Assembly (NCBI GenBank): GCA_002407775.1
Contig: DHOP01000017.1
Location: 1-49,430 of the forward strand
Origin: Prevotella sp. UBA5387
GTDB taxonomy: Bacteria; Bacteroidota; Bacteroidia; Bacteroidales; Bacteroidaceae
DNA length: 49,430 bases
Direction: 5' to 3'
The notes under the pieces were generated by a model. That model was not told where the DNA came from. It worked only from the letters and a program-made list of their open reading frames with translations, and did no database searches. How positions within the stretch are numbered: the stretch's first letter is position 1; each line of letters opens with the position of its first letter. The translations under genes were made by a program, and so were the position numbers. This document shows positions 1 to 8,956 of this stretch, piece by piece.

Positions 1-310
1 TATTGATTTTGTAACTTATTGAATGTCAACTATAAAGATACAAAATAATAGCGTGATTACCAACTTCTAAACTAACTTTATTGCTGAATTCTTATCCCGA
101 ACTGGGGTATGATGAATAAAGTGGAACCGAAAGGCTGATATTCGTTTCACTTAAATCCACGTTCAACTTTCAAAATTGAGTAAGTTAGAATTATTCTAAA
201 TTGATAAAATATTGAAGTAAATAGTTGTCTTTTATGTATTTTTAGTTTATTTTTGTTACATTCTTTCAATTAGAAAGTTCTCTAACGTGCAATAACAAAA
301 GTTAAATGTT
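1..310. other. Intergenic region upstream of the metal efflux operon
   Basis: This stretch is AT-rich and shows no credible coding region on either strand. Its only recognisable content is the promoter at 225-255, listed separately. The first 220 bases may be the trailer of a gene outside the window, but nothing in the sequence shows this. Confidence 0.6.
225..255 (+). promoter_or_regulatory. Bacteroidota-type promoter for the efflux operon
   Basis: A TTG at 225-227 (-33 element) is followed after 20 bp by TATTTTTG at 248-255, matching the Bacteroidota -7 consensus TAnnTTTG. Transcription would start around 262, leaving a leader of roughly 50 nt before the ATG at 311. The match is by eye and the region is AT-rich, so chance is possible. 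Confidence 0.55.
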
Positions 311-3300
311 ATGCTGGAAAAAATCATCAGGTTTAGCCTAAAATTCAAACTGATCGTCATTCTTTTCACGTTGACAATTGTTGGATTCGGTATTTATTCA
401 ATGGTAAATATCCCTGTGGGAAGCACGCCTGATATTACCAATAATCAGGTGCAGGTAATTACGACCTCCAACAATCTGTCTACTCAAGAAATCGAACAGT
501 TTATTACCGCTCCAGTAGAATTGGAAATGGCCAATTTGCCAGGAGTAAAAGAAATCCGATCAGTGTCGAAGTTTGGTCTATCGGTAGTAACGATTGTATT
601 CGATGAAAGCCTGGGCACATATCTACCACGGCAATTGATTGCCGAAAAGATAAAATCGGCTTCTGCCAAAATCCCCGACGGATTTGGTGAGCCAGAGATG
701 GGACCTATCACGACGGGATTAGGTGAGATATACCAATATACACTTGATGTAAAGCCAGGATATGAGAAACGCTACAATGCAATGGATTTACGTACAATCC
801 AAGATTGGATTGTGAAGCGCCAACTTTCAGGCATTAAGGGTGTAGTAGAAGTTAATAGCTGGGGTGGATATCTCAAACAATATGAGGTAGCCATCAACCC
901 TCAACGCCTACAAACCCTAAATCTGTCGATTAAGGACGTGTATGATGCTATGGAAAGCAATAACAGCATATCTGGAGGTGGATACATTGAAAAAAATGCT
1001 CAGAGCTACTTCATTAGGGGAGACGCCCAAGTCAAGACCTTGGAAGATATTGGCAATATTGTGATTAAGAATCGCGATGGGGTGCCGGTTTTGATTAAAG
1101 ACATAGGAGAGATTCATTTTGGATATGCCAATCGTTTCGGTGCAATCACGGCAAATGGAGAAGGGGAGAAAGTCTTTGGGCAGATTATGATGCTTAAAAA
1201 AGCAAACTCCAAGCAGGTCATTAATGATGTGAAGGCACGCGTGGATGAAGTACAGAAAACTTTACCAGAGGGTGTATATATCAAACCTATTCTTGATCGT
1301 AGCGAGTTAATCAGGAAGACCACTGCGACAATATTCGAGAATCTATTGTTTGGTTGTATAATAGTATTCTTAGTAGTACTGTTAATTTTAGGCAATATGC
1401 GTTCGGCACTTGTCGTTTCGTCTATGATTCCTTTGGCATTGCTCTTCACATTAAGTATGATGTTTATCTTTGGGATAGATGCCAACCTTATGAGTCTTGG
1501 CGCATTGGACTTTGGTATAATCATTGATGGTGCGGTAATCATTGTGGAATTTGTGGCGGTGAGTCTCCTAAATCATAAACGCCAGTTAGCAGAAGTTGAT
1601 ACTGAGAACCGCCATTTGCTCATGGACAAAATAACGCTTGATGGTGCTTCACGTATGATGCATTCGGCGATTTTCGGGCAATTCATAATTCTTATCGTAT
1701 TCATTCCAATACTTTCTCTTCAGGGGGTGGAAGGAAAGATGTTCCGCCCAATGGCTTTAGCGTTCTGCTTTGCTATTCTCGGAGCCATGTGGTTGTGTTT
1801 GACGTGGCTTCCTGTGATTATTTCGATGTTCTTAAAGCCAAAGGCTCCTTCCAAAAAGAACCTTTCGCGATTTGTTTTGAAGCTTGCAACGCTGACCTAT
1901 TTACCAGTCATAAAATGGTCATTGAATCATAAAAGGCTTGTGCTAGCAATGTCGGTTGCTGTGTTGGTATTCTCTATTGGCATACTGACAAAGATGGGTG
2001 GTGAGTTTGTCCCTACACTTGATGAGGGGGATTTCGTCATTCAACCAGCACTAAAGACTGGAACCTCTCTCTCCAAGACCATTGAGCTGACCACTCAGAT
2101 GGAAAAGATATTAAAGAAAAAAATTACTGAGGTAGATCAGATTGTTTGTCGTATTGGTGCAGCTGAGGTACCAACGGATCCGATGTCTATGGAAGAAATA
2201 GATATGATTATCAAGTTGAAACCAAAGAGCGAATGGGTTGTAACAAAATCGAAAGAGGAATTAGCTGATAAGTTCAAGGAAGCCTTATCTGTAATACCAG
2301 GCGTTGAATATGAGTTTACTCAACCTATTGAAATGCGATTTAATGAGTTGGTCACTGGTGTCAGAGCAGACATCGCCATAAAAATCTTTGGAGAGGATTT
2401 GGATTATCTAAGTCAGAAGGCCAAAGAAATAAAAGCATTGGTCGATAAGGTTCCTGGGGCAGCTGATGTTATTTTGGAAAAGACAACGGGCTTACCTCAG
2501 ATGAATGTGAAATATCGCCGTGATAAAATAGCTTCTTATGGCGTGGAAGCCAAAACTCTTAATGCATATCTTGCTACGGCTTTTGGTGGTCAGATCACAG
2601 GAAGCGTGTTTGAAGGAGAAAAGCGTTTCGATATGGTAGTTCGATTGGACAAGGAGCATCGTGCAGATATTGATAATATCAAGCAGCTCCAAGTACCAAT
2701 TCCAAACGGAAGCATGATACCGTTGAGCGAACTCGCTGACATTACTTTTACGGAGGGACCAGCTAAAATCTCTCGTGAGAATACGCATCGCAGAGTAGTG
2801 GTGAGTGTTAATGTTCGAAACAGGGACTTACAATCTGTGGTAGAAGATATACAAGCTACCATAGATAAAAATGTAAAATTCAAGTCAGGAACGTACGTGA
2901 AATATGGAGGACAATTTGAGAATCTACAAAATGCCACTAATAGGTTGATGATAGTTGTGCCTATTGCTTTAGCACTGATTTTTATTTTTCTACACTTTGC
3001 GTTTAAGTCAATGAAGGACACCATTATGATATTTACTGCTATTCCGTTATCAGTAGTGGGAGGCATTCTTGCGTTATGGATAAGAGGAATGTCATTTAGT
3101 ATTTCTGCTGGTGTGGGCTTTATAGCTCTCTTCGGTATTGCTGTACTTAATGGAATCGTGCTCATCGAACATTTGAAGGATCTTCGCGACTCTGGTATGA
3201 AGGACTTGCACAAGCTTATTATTATCGGAGCTACAGATCGACTTCGCCCTGTTATGCTTACCGCCGCATCTGCCGCAATGGGCTTCTTGCCTATGGCTGT

Positions 3301-4654
3301 ATCTACTGGGGCTGGTGCTGAGGTACAGAGACCACTAGCAACCGTAGTCATTGGTGGTCTTATCACCTCGACAATGCTTACAATGATTGCTTTGCCATTG
3401 CTCTTCTTGCTTTTCCATGATGATGAAGGACTGAAATATAGAGTGGTGGGACTATTTAAGTCTAAGACCTTCCTGCTGCCGTTACTCTTTGCTTTATCAA
3501 TTGGGTCCGCTTCTGCACAGACCCATGAGCTGACATTGGAAAATGCTATAGATTTAGCTTTGGCCAACAATAAGGAACACCAGGCTTACCAAATGCGTGT
3601 ACAGGAACGTATGGCTCTTACTAAGAGTAAGATTTCTTTGGATAAGACTAATATTTATTATGGATATGATGAAGCAAACGTAGCAGGAAATGGACATCCA
3701 ATTCATACTATTGGCTTGTCTCAGAAGCTACCTTTCCCAACTGTTTTTAAGGAGCTAAACCGAGCAAAACAGATTGATGTATCCATAGCTGAGATAGTTC
3801 TTCGAAAGCAGGAATTACTTCTTACGAAAAGTGTTACATCGGCTTATTATGATGTTTTATTCCTTAATGCCAAACTCGGTTTCTATAAGGAGCTAGATAG
3901 TTTATATAGCATTTTGAATACAAGTGCAGAAACACGCTATAAGCTAGGGGATATTAGTCAACTCGATTTGATGAATGCTCAGGCAAAAAAACGTCAGACA
4001 AGTTTAGAACTAGAGCAACTTGGATTCGATATAAGTAAGGCTTATCAGCAACTAAATGTTCTGTTACAAACAAATGAAAACTACACAATACCGAGTCGGG
4101 AACTTGCTCTGATTCCATTGGTCGATCCCAATTTCACAGACCATGTTGATTTACAACGCTTACGTTTGGGGTCAGATTACCTTAATTCCACAATTAAGAT
4201 AGAAAAGCAAAAGCTCCTTCCAGATTTCAATGTGGGATACTTTTATGGTAACACACCACAGAAAGATCATCGGGGATATAATGGATTTGAGGTTGGCGTC
4301 AGCATTCCTCTTTATGCTGGAGAGCAACGTGCTAAAATGAAGGCGAGTCAAATGGCATTGAATGCAAACCAGAGCCTGATTGAAAATGAACTGATTCTGC
4401 TTCAAAACAAATATCATCAATTATGTAATGAACTTGCAAAGCATCAGATTGCGATTGACTTTTACAAATCTACTGGAAAGCAATTGAGTGACGAAATCAT
4501 TCGCTCTGCCACTAAGAGTTATAAAGCAGGGGCTATTGATTTCTATCAGTTCGCTATGAGCATGGAAAATTCTATTAAGCTTCAGCTTGATTATTATCAG
4601 GCTGTTTCTGCTTACAATCAGATTGCAATAGAACTCAACTACATTACTTTATAA
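311..4654 (+). CDS. CzcA/CusA-type heavy-metal RND efflux pump fused to a TolC-like outer-membrane factor
   Basis: The first ~1040 residues are a heavy-metal-efflux RND permease that exports metal cations using the proton gradient. The TM4 signature is present, with Asp400, Asp406 and Glu413 spaced exactly as the D-D-E triad known in CzcA. The large periplasmic loops carry the expected QPIEMRFNEL-type motif. After the last RND helix comes an extra hydrophobic stretch ending in SASAQ near residue 1070, which resembles a signal peptide. About 380 residues of outer-membrane efflux protein follow, with long helical hairpin repeats. One polypeptide therefore carries both the CzcA and the CzcC role, an arrangement known in Bacteroidota. 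The methionine pattern of copper-specific CusA is not obvious, so Co/Zn/Cd/Ni seems more likely than Cu(I)/Ag(I); that is inference. The adaptor gene follows after 29 bp. Confidence 0.9.
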   Translation: MLEKIIRFSLKFKLIVILFTLTIVGFGIYSMVNIPVGSTPDITNNQVQVITTSNNLSTQEIEQFITAPVELEMANLPGVKEIRSVSKFGLSVVTIVFDESLGTYLPRQLIAEKIKSASAKIPDGFGEPEMGPITTGLGEIYQYTLDVKPGYEKRYNAMDLRTIQDWIVKRQLSGIKGVVEVNSWGGYLKQYEVAINPQRLQTLNLSIKDVYDAMESNNSISGGGYIEKNAQSYFIRGDAQVKTLEDIGNIVIKNRDGVPVLIKDIGEIHFGYANRFGAITANGEGEKVFGQIMMLKKANSKQVINDVKARVDEVQKTLPEGVYIKPILDRSELIRKTTATIFENLLFGCIIVFLVVLLILGNMRSALVVSSMIPLALLFTLSMMFIFGIDANLMSLGALDFGIIIDGAVIIVEFVAVSLLNHKRQLAEVDTENRHLLMDKITLDGASRMMHSAIFGQFIILIVFIPILSLQGVEGKMFRPMALAFCFAILGAMWLCLTWLPVIISMFLKPKAPSKKNLSRFVLKLATLTYLPVIKWSLNHKRLVLAMSVAVLVFSIGILTKMGGEFVPTLDEGDFVIQPALKTGTSLSKTIELTTQMEKILKKKITEVDQIVCRIGAAEVPTDPMSMEEIDMIIKLKPKSEWVVTKSKEELADKFKEALSVIPGVEYEFTQPIEMRFNELVTGVRADIAIKIFGEDLDYLSQKAKEIKALVDKVPGAADVILEKTTGLPQMNVKYRRDKIASYGVEAKTLNAYLATAFGGQITGSVFEGEKRFDMVVRLDKEHRADIDNIKQLQVPIPNGSMIPLSELADITFTEGPAKISRENTHRRVVVSVNVRNRDLQSVVEDIQATIDKNVKFKSGTYVKYGGQFENLQNATNRLMIVVPIALALIFIFLHFAFKSMKDTIMIFTAIPLSVVGGILALWIRGMSFSISAGVGFIALFGIAVLNGIVLIEHLKDLRDSGMKDLHKLIIIGATDRLRPVMLTAASAAMGFLPMAVSTGAGAEVQRPLATVVIGGLITSTMLTMIALPLLFLLFHDDEGLKYRVVGLFKSKTFLLPLLFALSIGSASAQTHELTLENAIDLALANNKEHQAYQMRVQERMALTKSKISLDKTNIYYGYDEANVAGNGHPIHTIGLSQKLPFPTVFKELNRAKQIDVSIAEIVLRKQELLLTKSVTSAYYDVLFLNAKLGFYKELDSLYSILNTSAETRYKLGDISQLDLMNAQAKKRQTSLELEQLGFDISKAYQQLNVLLQTNENYTIPSRELALIPLVDPNFTDHVDLQRLRLGSDYLNSTIKIEKQKLLPDFNVGYFYGNTPQKDHRGYNGFEVGVSIPLYAGEQRAKMKASQMALNANQSLIENELILLQNKYHQLCNELAKHQIAIDFYKSTGKQLSDEIIRSATKSYKAGAIDFYQFAMSMENSIKLQLDYYQAVSAYNQIAIELNYITL

Positions 4655-4683
4655 TAATCACCAACCCAAAGCAATTATATATT

Positions 4684-5796
4684 ATGCAAAAAATAAGCAA
4701 CATTCTATTGGTCCTTTTTGTTGTTTGGATCAACTATTCTTGTACTGGAAAGAAAACGGAGCCTGTACAATCAACCCCGAATGGAATTACGGAAATCAAT
4801 GAAGAACAATTTAAGAGCAGTAATATGAAGCTTGGCTCTCCGGGAATGGAAATTTTCCGGGAGGCCTTGAAGTGCAAAGGAACAATTTCCGCACCAGCAA
4901 ATGCGATGTCTAAGATAAGTCCTTCGATTGCTGGAAAAGTGAACGGTATTTATTTCAAACTTGGTGATCATGTATCTGCGGGACAAACGATAGCCTCGAT
5001 TTCAGGCAATGAATTCATGGAGTTACAACAAAGGTTTGCAGAAGCTGCTGCTGCTTTTTCTAAGTCAAAAGTAGACTACGAACGTGCTAAGTCTTTGTGG
5101 GCAGAGAAGATAGGTGCAGAAAAGGACTTCTTAGCTGCTCAAACCACTTATAGAAGCGCATATGCAAGTTACCAATCTTTACGGTCCAGAATAACGGCAT
5201 TAGGGCTTAAGGCATCATCAATTGAGAACGGTCGCATGTTCACATCTTATCCTGTAGTTGCTCCAATAAGTGGACATCTCACAAAAATCAATGCCGTTAT
5301 CGGACAATATATCGATGTGAATAGTGACATTGCAGAAATTGTTAATGTAAACAGTCTTCAATTAAAACTTTCAGTTTATGAGTCTGATGTGAGGAAGGTA
5401 AAAACTGACCAGACCGTCATCTTTGGTTCTTCCAGTAGCCCTAATAATACACTGCGAGCACATCTTGCCACTATTGGTAAGACGGTGAATCCTGACACTA
5501 AGACTATTGATTGCATTGCTATGATTGATAGAGGGAGTGGGGCGCCAATGGTTAATAATAGTTATGTGGAAGCTTCAATCATTGTAAGTCAGCACCAAGC
5601 AATGGCACTACCTGTCACAGCTGTACAAAAGGTGGGCAGTGAGAACTTTGTTTTTGTTGTTGAAAAACAAAATGGAAAGGGCTACTCATTAAAACGCACA
5701 CCTGTTAATGTTGGTGTAACTGAAGGAAGTTTTATTGAAATCCGTTCACAGTTACCTAATAAAGAAGTTGTAGTCCAGGGTTTGGACACTATGTAA
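4684..5796 (+). CDS. RND efflux periplasmic adaptor lipoprotein (CzcB/CusB type)
   Basis: This 370-residue membrane-fusion protein should bridge the inner-membrane pump and the outer-membrane channel. It begins with a lipoprotein signal peptide, the predicted lipidated Cys being residue 20 (NYSC). A barrel-sandwich (lipoyl-like) half follows near residues 75-110, then an alpha-helical hairpin of about 60 residues, the second barrel-sandwich half (PISGHLTKI) and a beta-barrel. Together these are the usual HlyD/CusB layout at usual length. It starts 29 bp after the pump gene and almost certainly shares its transcript. No extra N-terminal metal-binding domain is visible. The exact metal is unknown. 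Confidence 0.9.
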   Translation: MQKISNILLVLFVVWINYSCTGKKTEPVQSTPNGITEINEEQFKSSNMKLGSPGMEIFREALKCKGTISAPANAMSKISPSIAGKVNGIYFKLGDHVSAGQTIASISGNEFMELQQRFAEAAAAFSKSKVDYERAKSLWAEKIGAEKDFLAAQTTYRSAYASYQSLRSRITALGLKASSIENGRMFTSYPVVAPISGHLTKINAVIGQYIDVNSDIAEIVNVNSLQLKLSVYESDVRKVKTDQTVIFGSSSSPNNTLRAHLATIGKTVNPDTKTIDCIAMIDRGSGAPMVNNSYVEASIIVSQHQAMALPVTAVQKVGSENFVFVVEKQNGKGYSLKRTPVNVGVTEGSFIEIRSQLPNKEVVVQGLDTM

Positions 5797-5947
5797 TATG
5801 TTTCATGTTAACTCTAAAGCGACTCTATGCATTAAGTAAATAATGTGAGTTCGACGACTTAGCTCAAAGCAAGTTATACTTACATTCATATCGATCGTTC
5901 AAATGACAAATAAGACATTCTCTGCAAATAGCATAACTCTTAGAGAG

Positions 5948-5986
5948 TGATTCAATTTGATTTACTCGGTGATTCAATTTGATTCA
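5948..5986. repeat. Palindromic 22-bp-period repeat, array A (2 copies)
   Basis: Two copies of the 17-bp near-palindrome lie at 5948-5964 and 5970-5986, separated by the 5-bp spacer ctcgg, so the period is 22 bp. The second copy reads TGATTCAATTTGATTCA and the first differs from it by one base. The same unit recurs at 28007, 37426 and 49296. The array lies 150 bp after the adaptor gene and before the terminator of the convergent gene. Confidence 0.85.
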
Positions 5987-6143
5987 TCCACTATAATAAT
6001 CTATTTTACTCAACAAATACATTGTTATCATTAAATTTTAATTCATCGAATTCGTTAAATGGATTTCAAACTATAGGTGCTCTTGCTACTTGCAGTAATC
6101 TTCCAAATTTTTACCGGACAGCAATATATCTAGATCAAAGAAC

Positions 6144-6187
6144 AAATAAAGTCCCTCCTGCAATCTTATGCAGGAGGGACTTTATTT
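6144..6187 (-). terminator. Strong intrinsic terminator, probably bidirectional
   Basis: A perfect 19-bp stem (arms 6144-6162 and 6169-6187) encloses a 6-base loop. The GC-rich core GTCCCTCCTGCA is flanked by A-rich and T-rich tracts on the two sides, so a U-rich tail follows the hairpin in both directions. It lies 22 bp downstream of the minus-strand gene's stop codon and is the natural terminator for that gene and a backstop for the efflux operon. Confidence 0.9.
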
Positions 6188-6208
6188 ATTTAACTTGTTG
6201 TTTGCCGA

Positions 6209-8653
6209 TTACTTTATTACGAACTTCTTTCCACTGCGAATATAAATGCCCTTGGTAGTTGTTTTTACTTGACGACCACTAAGATCATAAACTATTCCAA
6301 CATTCTTGGCATTGCCTTCAACATTCTTTACGCCTGTTGAATAGTCGGAAGCATTCATAAATGTCACATTGACGACATAGCGCTTGCTGTCTACTTGGAA
6401 ACAGATTGTACCATTTGCTGTGAATCCACTTTGGATCTCCTCATTGGAGAAAGAGGTGATGCTTGTGCCAAGTGAATTGAAAACAAAGCCGAAAACACCA
6501 AGAGGATTGTTATAGCCCTGTCGGTCGAACATTAAACCACCATTAATAGGATCTACGCCAGCAGAGTATAGTCCGTTTTCCTGCAGCCCTTTGAGATAAT
6601 ATCCACCAGTGAGCAGAGTCTGTGCTCCATCAAGTCCTAAAGTCTTGGCAATAGCGTCAAGGTCTATTGGAACCTGAGAGTCTTGAGTCATGGTTACCGG
6701 AATAACGATATCGCTAGTGCCCACAACCTCTACGTTCTCTAAGGTTTGTACAATCTGATAAGTGATGTTCAAAGTGATCATTTTATTATTTTCTTCATTG
6801 ATAAGGAAGAACTGCCCAGTGTATACATCTCCAGGATTACTGCTGTTCGGATATTGCATACATTTAATGACTCCATTGTTGCCCTCGATAGCAAATCCGA
6901 TACCCCAAGGAGATCTTGTTGCTGAAGACCAACCCATATTTTGGCCATTCTTAGAAACCCAGAAGCCAGGGTAAGGGGTACAAGTGTATCTCTTGGTGTA
7001 TTTTGCTGCTCCCGCTGCTACTGCAGTATCTTGCTCTAATGCATAGAAGGTTGGAGTTGTTGTACCAAGTAATTCATTAATTTGTGCAACTGGAATAGTG
7101 AAAGTCGTTCCTGTATTATTGGTGTCAGACCAAGTATAACCATCATTCTTAAGTTGCTGAATCGTACCATTTTTTGTAGCAACATTTACAAAAGATGTTG
7201 GGTCAATGACAGTACTCTTCTTTATGACAAGATTAAAATGCAATGTATAATAGTTTGATCCGCTCACAAAATAGAGAACACATTTTGCAGTGTCTCCTTC
7301 TGCAAGACCTTGAGGGAATTGGCCGACATTTAGGGTTGAATAGTCTCCTTCTGCAACTGGCTCGACAAAGAAAGCAGCACCAGTTCCCCAACTGGTTATC
7401 GTTCCACCCTTGGTCATCCAGTACCCTCCATTATTGGCTGTAGAATTAGAGGAAAGGCCACCATTACTATCTATACCTTGTAAACTAAGATTAGTGGTAG
7501 TTGTATTAAGTGCTGCGGCTATAGTTTGCACATTAGGGTAGATTGCCGTTGTCAGATATGAGTCGTTTAATTCCTGTTCAATAGTGATGATAGAATCTCC
7601 AACATTAATCATGTCTTCCAATCCATGGTAAGGAGCTTCGACGATTTTTAAAGTGAAACGAACCTTATACGCATTGCTCCCATATATAAGATAAATGTCC
7701 GTATAAATAGAATCACCAGGTTGAAGAGCATTTGGATATTGCCCAACATTTGCTGAGATAGTATCACTTGTGGCGTTATAGGCAATGTTTTGGATGTACA
7801 TCGCATCATTTTTGGACCATGGTGCATTACCACAAGCATGTAGGGTATCACCAAGATTACTCAATGCTCTGCGAGCCCATCCTCCATTTGTAGTAACCAA
7901 AACTACTGAATCAGCCATCATTCCATAAGTTTCATCAATCTTAGGTTGGTAGGTTATATTTGCCATTATACGAGAAAGTGTAACCTTGTCAGTTCCTAAT
8001 TTCTCTGCGGCATCAGCAATGTTGGCATATAAAGCATCTGTGTCGTATCCTGACCTTGGGTATTGGGTCACCTCTGCCACTGCTTCTCCAACAATTTTTA
8101 GCTTGGAAATCTGTACTTCAGCAGAAGGAGCCTCAGGAAGTTTCAGCACATTAAGCGTGATGTCAAATGTGGCTTGCTTACCACCATAGACCAGTGCGAA
8201 CTTACCATGCACGGTACCGCCTTCGTTTAGAGAATCAGGGAACTGCCCAGCGTAAATGTTATATTCATCAGCTGCAACATCCCAACTGTTTCCGGCAAAC
8301 CAACTGCCGATACTATATGCAACTGGAGAACCAGAGCCTGAAAGCCAGAATTCGCCATAGTTTCCAGTGTAGTTTCCAGACGTAGTTGCATCTGGATTCA
8401 CAACAACAAATAATTTTGATGCATCATCTGTTGGGGCATTCTTTTGCCAGGCTTCAAGTGCAGCCCCAAGAGTGGCGGTGTCAGTGCCTAACGTAGCAGC
8501 TACATCTGTTAGTTTGAACGTTGCCGCAACAGAGGAATAATCCTTGTTGGCATCTTGTTCCAAAGTCGCAGAATATTGGGCATTAGCCGAAAGACTAAAA
8601 GCGCATAATCCCGCAACAAATAATTGTTTGAATTTTAGCGTAGCAATTCTCAT
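6209..8653 (-). CDS. Secreted multi-repeat protein with DUF4859-like modules
   Basis: The start is placed at the ATG at 8653 (814 aa) because it gives a clean signal peptide ending SANAQ; an upstream ATG at 8701 would add 16 non-signal residues. The mature protein consists of about five related modules of 130-160 residues. The clearer ones share a Gly-Tyr/Phe-Trp turn, a WG or WS segment, a G-Q-(Y/F)-P-(x)n-G-D/G-(T/S) motif and a closing beta strand, which I recall as DUF4859-like. The C-terminus ends in a short YDLSGRQV / GIYI / GKKFVIK tail resembling the sorting tails of secreted Prevotella proteins. No catalytic motif is visible; a binding or structural role outside the inner membrane is likely. 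It is transcribed away from the SusCD locus, across a 303-bp gap. Confidence 0.7.
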   Translation of the reverse strand: MRIATLKFKQLFVAGLCAFSLSANAQYSATLEQDANKDYSSVAATFKLTDVAATLGTDTATLGAALEAWQKNAPTDDASKLFVVVNPDATTSGNYTGNYGEFWLSGSGSPVAYSIGSWFAGNSWDVAADEYNIYAGQFPDSLNEGGTVHGKFALVYGGKQATFDITLNVLKLPEAPSAEVQISKLKIVGEAVAEVTQYPRSGYDTDALYANIADAAEKLGTDKVTLSRIMANITYQPKIDETYGMMADSVVLVTTNGGWARRALSNLGDTLHACGNAPWSKNDAMYIQNIAYNATSDTISANVGQYPNALQPGDSIYTDIYLIYGSNAYKVRFTLKIVEAPYHGLEDMINVGDSIITIEQELNDSYLTTAIYPNVQTIAAALNTTTTNLSLQGIDSNGGLSSNSTANNGGYWMTKGGTITSWGTGAAFFVEPVAEGDYSTLNVGQFPQGLAEGDTAKCVLYFVSGSNYYTLHFNLVIKKSTVIDPTSFVNVATKNGTIQQLKNDGYTWSDTNNTGTTFTIPVAQINELLGTTTPTFYALEQDTAVAAGAAKYTKRYTCTPYPGFWVSKNGQNMGWSSATRSPWGIGFAIEGNNGVIKCMQYPNSSNPGDVYTGQFFLINEENNKMITLNITYQIVQTLENVEVVGTSDIVIPVTMTQDSQVPIDLDAIAKTLGLDGAQTLLTGGYYLKGLQENGLYSAGVDPINGGLMFDRQGYNNPLGVFGFVFNSLGTSITSFSNEEIQSGFTANGTICFQVDSKRYVVNVTFMNASDYSTGVKNVEGNAKNVGIVYDLSGRQVKTTTKGIYIRSGKKFVIK

Positions 8654-8790
8654 AAGTAAATCTATTTGGTGATAATTTAACACACTGTCTAAGTAATCCA
8701 AAGTAAAATGAAGTACTATCGTTTATATGGCAAACTTAATATTTTCTCAACAATGAAGCAAGTAAAAACGTAAGAAAAATCAGGGTGTTA

Positions 8791-8820
8791 GACGATTCTT
8801 TTATACTTTGGACGATTTTA
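8791..8820 (+). promoter_or_regulatory. Candidate activator operator: 20-bp-spaced direct repeats
   Basis: GACGATT occurs at 8791-8797 and again at 8811-8817, exactly 20 bp apart and thus on nearly the same face of the helix. The second copy ends about 65 bp upstream of the -33 element of the SusCD operon promoter. AraC-type DNA-binding domains, such as the one in the hybrid regulator of this locus, commonly bind paired direct half-sites. Assigning this site to that regulator is inference. Confidence 0.35.
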
Positions 8821-8882
8821 GTGCAATTCTATTTTGGCATAAAAAAAAATGAAAGAAATCTCTTCTTTTTTATTTTTTTTAG

Positions 8883-8913
8883 TTGGAGCATTATTTGATT
8901 TGACCTATCTTTG
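8883..8913 (+). promoter_or_regulatory. Promoter of the SusCD locus
   Basis: TTG at 8883-8885 is separated by 20 bp from TATCTTTG at 8906-8913, a full match to the Bacteroidota -7 consensus. Transcription would begin near 8920, about 37 nt before the ATG at 8957. This position also argues against a translation start at 8849, which would lie upstream of the promoter. Confidence 0.65.
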
Positions 8914-8956
8914 TGATGCAAGATATATTCTATCAACATTAATTATACCTTTTAAT

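Larger units (their letters stand above)
5797..6208. other. Intergenic region between convergent genes
   Basis: This 412-bp gap separates the efflux operon from the convergent DUF4859-like gene. It holds a two-copy palindromic array (5948-5986) and a near-perfect hairpin terminator (6144-6187). A 78-codon open frame from 6022 runs through the hairpin and into the opposite gene and is not credible. Nothing else is recognised. Confidence 0.7.
8654..8956. other. Divergent intergenic region between the DUF4859-like gene and the SusCD locus
   Basis: This 303-bp gap should hold promoters for both directions. The plus-strand promoter is clear (8883-8913), and upstream of it lies a pair of direct repeats that could be an operator (8791-8820). 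For the minus-strand gene only a one-mismatch -7 element is visible (8699-8706, TTACTTTG on the minus strand), with no well-spaced -33 partner. Confidence 0.6.

Noticed and set aside
2590..3570. A 326-codon antisense open frame inside the metal pump gene
   Set aside because: It lies entirely within a well-conserved RND coding region, has low-complexity Ser/Ile-rich content and no recognisable domain; it is a shadow frame.
311..5796. Naming the efflux operon as copper-specific cusAB
   Set aside because: The methionine clusters expected of Cu/Ag pumps are not apparent and the TM4 triad fits CzcA equally well, so no gene symbol is given.
6022..6258. A 78-codon open frame between the efflux operon and the DUF4859-like gene
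   Set aside because: It runs through a strong terminator hairpin and overlaps the 3' end of the convergent gene; composition is not protein-like.
8849..8956. An upstream start for the first metallopeptidase-like gene
   Set aside because: The promoter at 8883-8913 lies inside this stretch, and the ATG at 8957 begins a proper signal peptide.
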